Below the pieces are notes generated by a model. The model was given only the letters and a program-made list of their open reading frames with translations, was not told the DNA's origin and did not search any database. From Akkermansia muciniphila (lineage in GTDB: Bacteria > Verrucomicrobiota > Verrucomicrobiia > Verrucomicrobiales > Akkermansiaceae): DNA of 5,763 nt. Of this stretch, positions 5,628-5,763 are shown piece after piece (positions within the stretch are counted from its first letter, which is position 1; every line of letters starts with the position of its first letter). The stretch is taken from NCBI GenBank assembly GCA_945870545.1, contig CAMBTF010000126.1, positions 1 through 5,763 on the forward strand, written 5' to 3'. Made by a program: the position numbers and the translations under genes.

Positions 5628-5763
5628 ATGAAAACCCATCCCAACATCCCGTTGCTTCTCGCCATGCTGCCGGTCTTGGCTTGGTCGGGCTGGCAACCCT
5701 ACGACAGGACGACCTGGTGGCTGGAGGTGTCCCCCGTCTTCGCCGGCTTCATCGCGCTTTTCA
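5628..5763 (+). CDS. DUF2238 (YjdF-like) inner-membrane protein, N-terminal fragment
   Basis: The first 45 residues are present; the gene runs off the window. Residues 7-22 form a hydrophobic segment (LLLAMLPVLAWSGW), then QPYDRTTWWLEVSP (23-36) and a second hydrophobic stretch from about 37. The pattern W-x-x-W-x-P-x-DR-x-x-WxxE-x-x-P between the first two membrane segments is what I know from DUF2238/YjdF, a polytopic inner-membrane family of about 200 residues with unknown function. The ATG at 5628 places the first membrane segment close to the N-terminus, as in the family. An in-frame TTG at 5586 is possible but abuts a GGAGGAG with no spacing. A G-rich GGCGG directly before the ATG is too close to act as a normal ribosome-binding site. 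Confidence 0.75.
   Translation, partial: MKTHPNIPLLLAMLPVLAWSGWQPYDRTTWWLEVSPVFAGFIALF

Overview
The window looks like a chromosomal segment from a member of the Verrucomicrobiota, possibly Verrucomicrobiales. This is inferred from four things: an elongation factor G tail, a PEP-CTERM surface protein ending in the short LRRRK-type tail common in that phylum, an exported YdjY-domain protein beside an exported squalene-cyclase-fold protein (a gene flavour typical of the Planctomycetota/Verrucomicrobiota group), and the near absence of Shine-Dalgarno sequences. All credible genes lie on the + strand. There are no tRNAs, rRNAs, CRISPR arrays, transposases or integrases.

Layout. Positions 1-263 hold the last 86 codons of fusA (EF-G), followed by a double-hairpin intrinsic terminator. 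Positions 444-2177 encode an exported choice-of-anchor I family protein with a C-terminal PEP-CTERM sorting signal. Just after it, an 89-base block repeats the fusA 3' end and its terminator exactly (244-332 and 2190-2278). The PEP-CTERM gene is therefore bracketed by perfect direct repeats and looks like a 1,946-base cassette placed behind fusA. Positions 2321-3325 encode a cytosolic xylose-isomerase-like TIM-barrel protein with a complete set of putative metal ligands.

From 3395 a good sigma-70 type promoter drives a probable two-gene operon: an exported YdjY-domain protein (3434-4180) and an exported six-repeat alpha/alpha-toroid protein of the prenyltransferase/squalene-cyclase fold (4227-5378). 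The predicted transcription start lies only a few bases before the first ATG, so the message is probably leaderless or nearly so. An intergenic stretch of about 250 bases follows, with a structured inverted repeat, and then the start of a DUF2238 (YjdF-like) inner-membrane protein that runs off the window.

Together the genes describe housekeeping translation (fusA) next to envelope-directed genes: one surface-anchored protein, two periplasmic or secreted partners and one membrane protein. The most notable features are the repeat-bracketed PEP-CTERM cassette and the YdjY/toroid pair, whose joint function I cannot assign from sequence.
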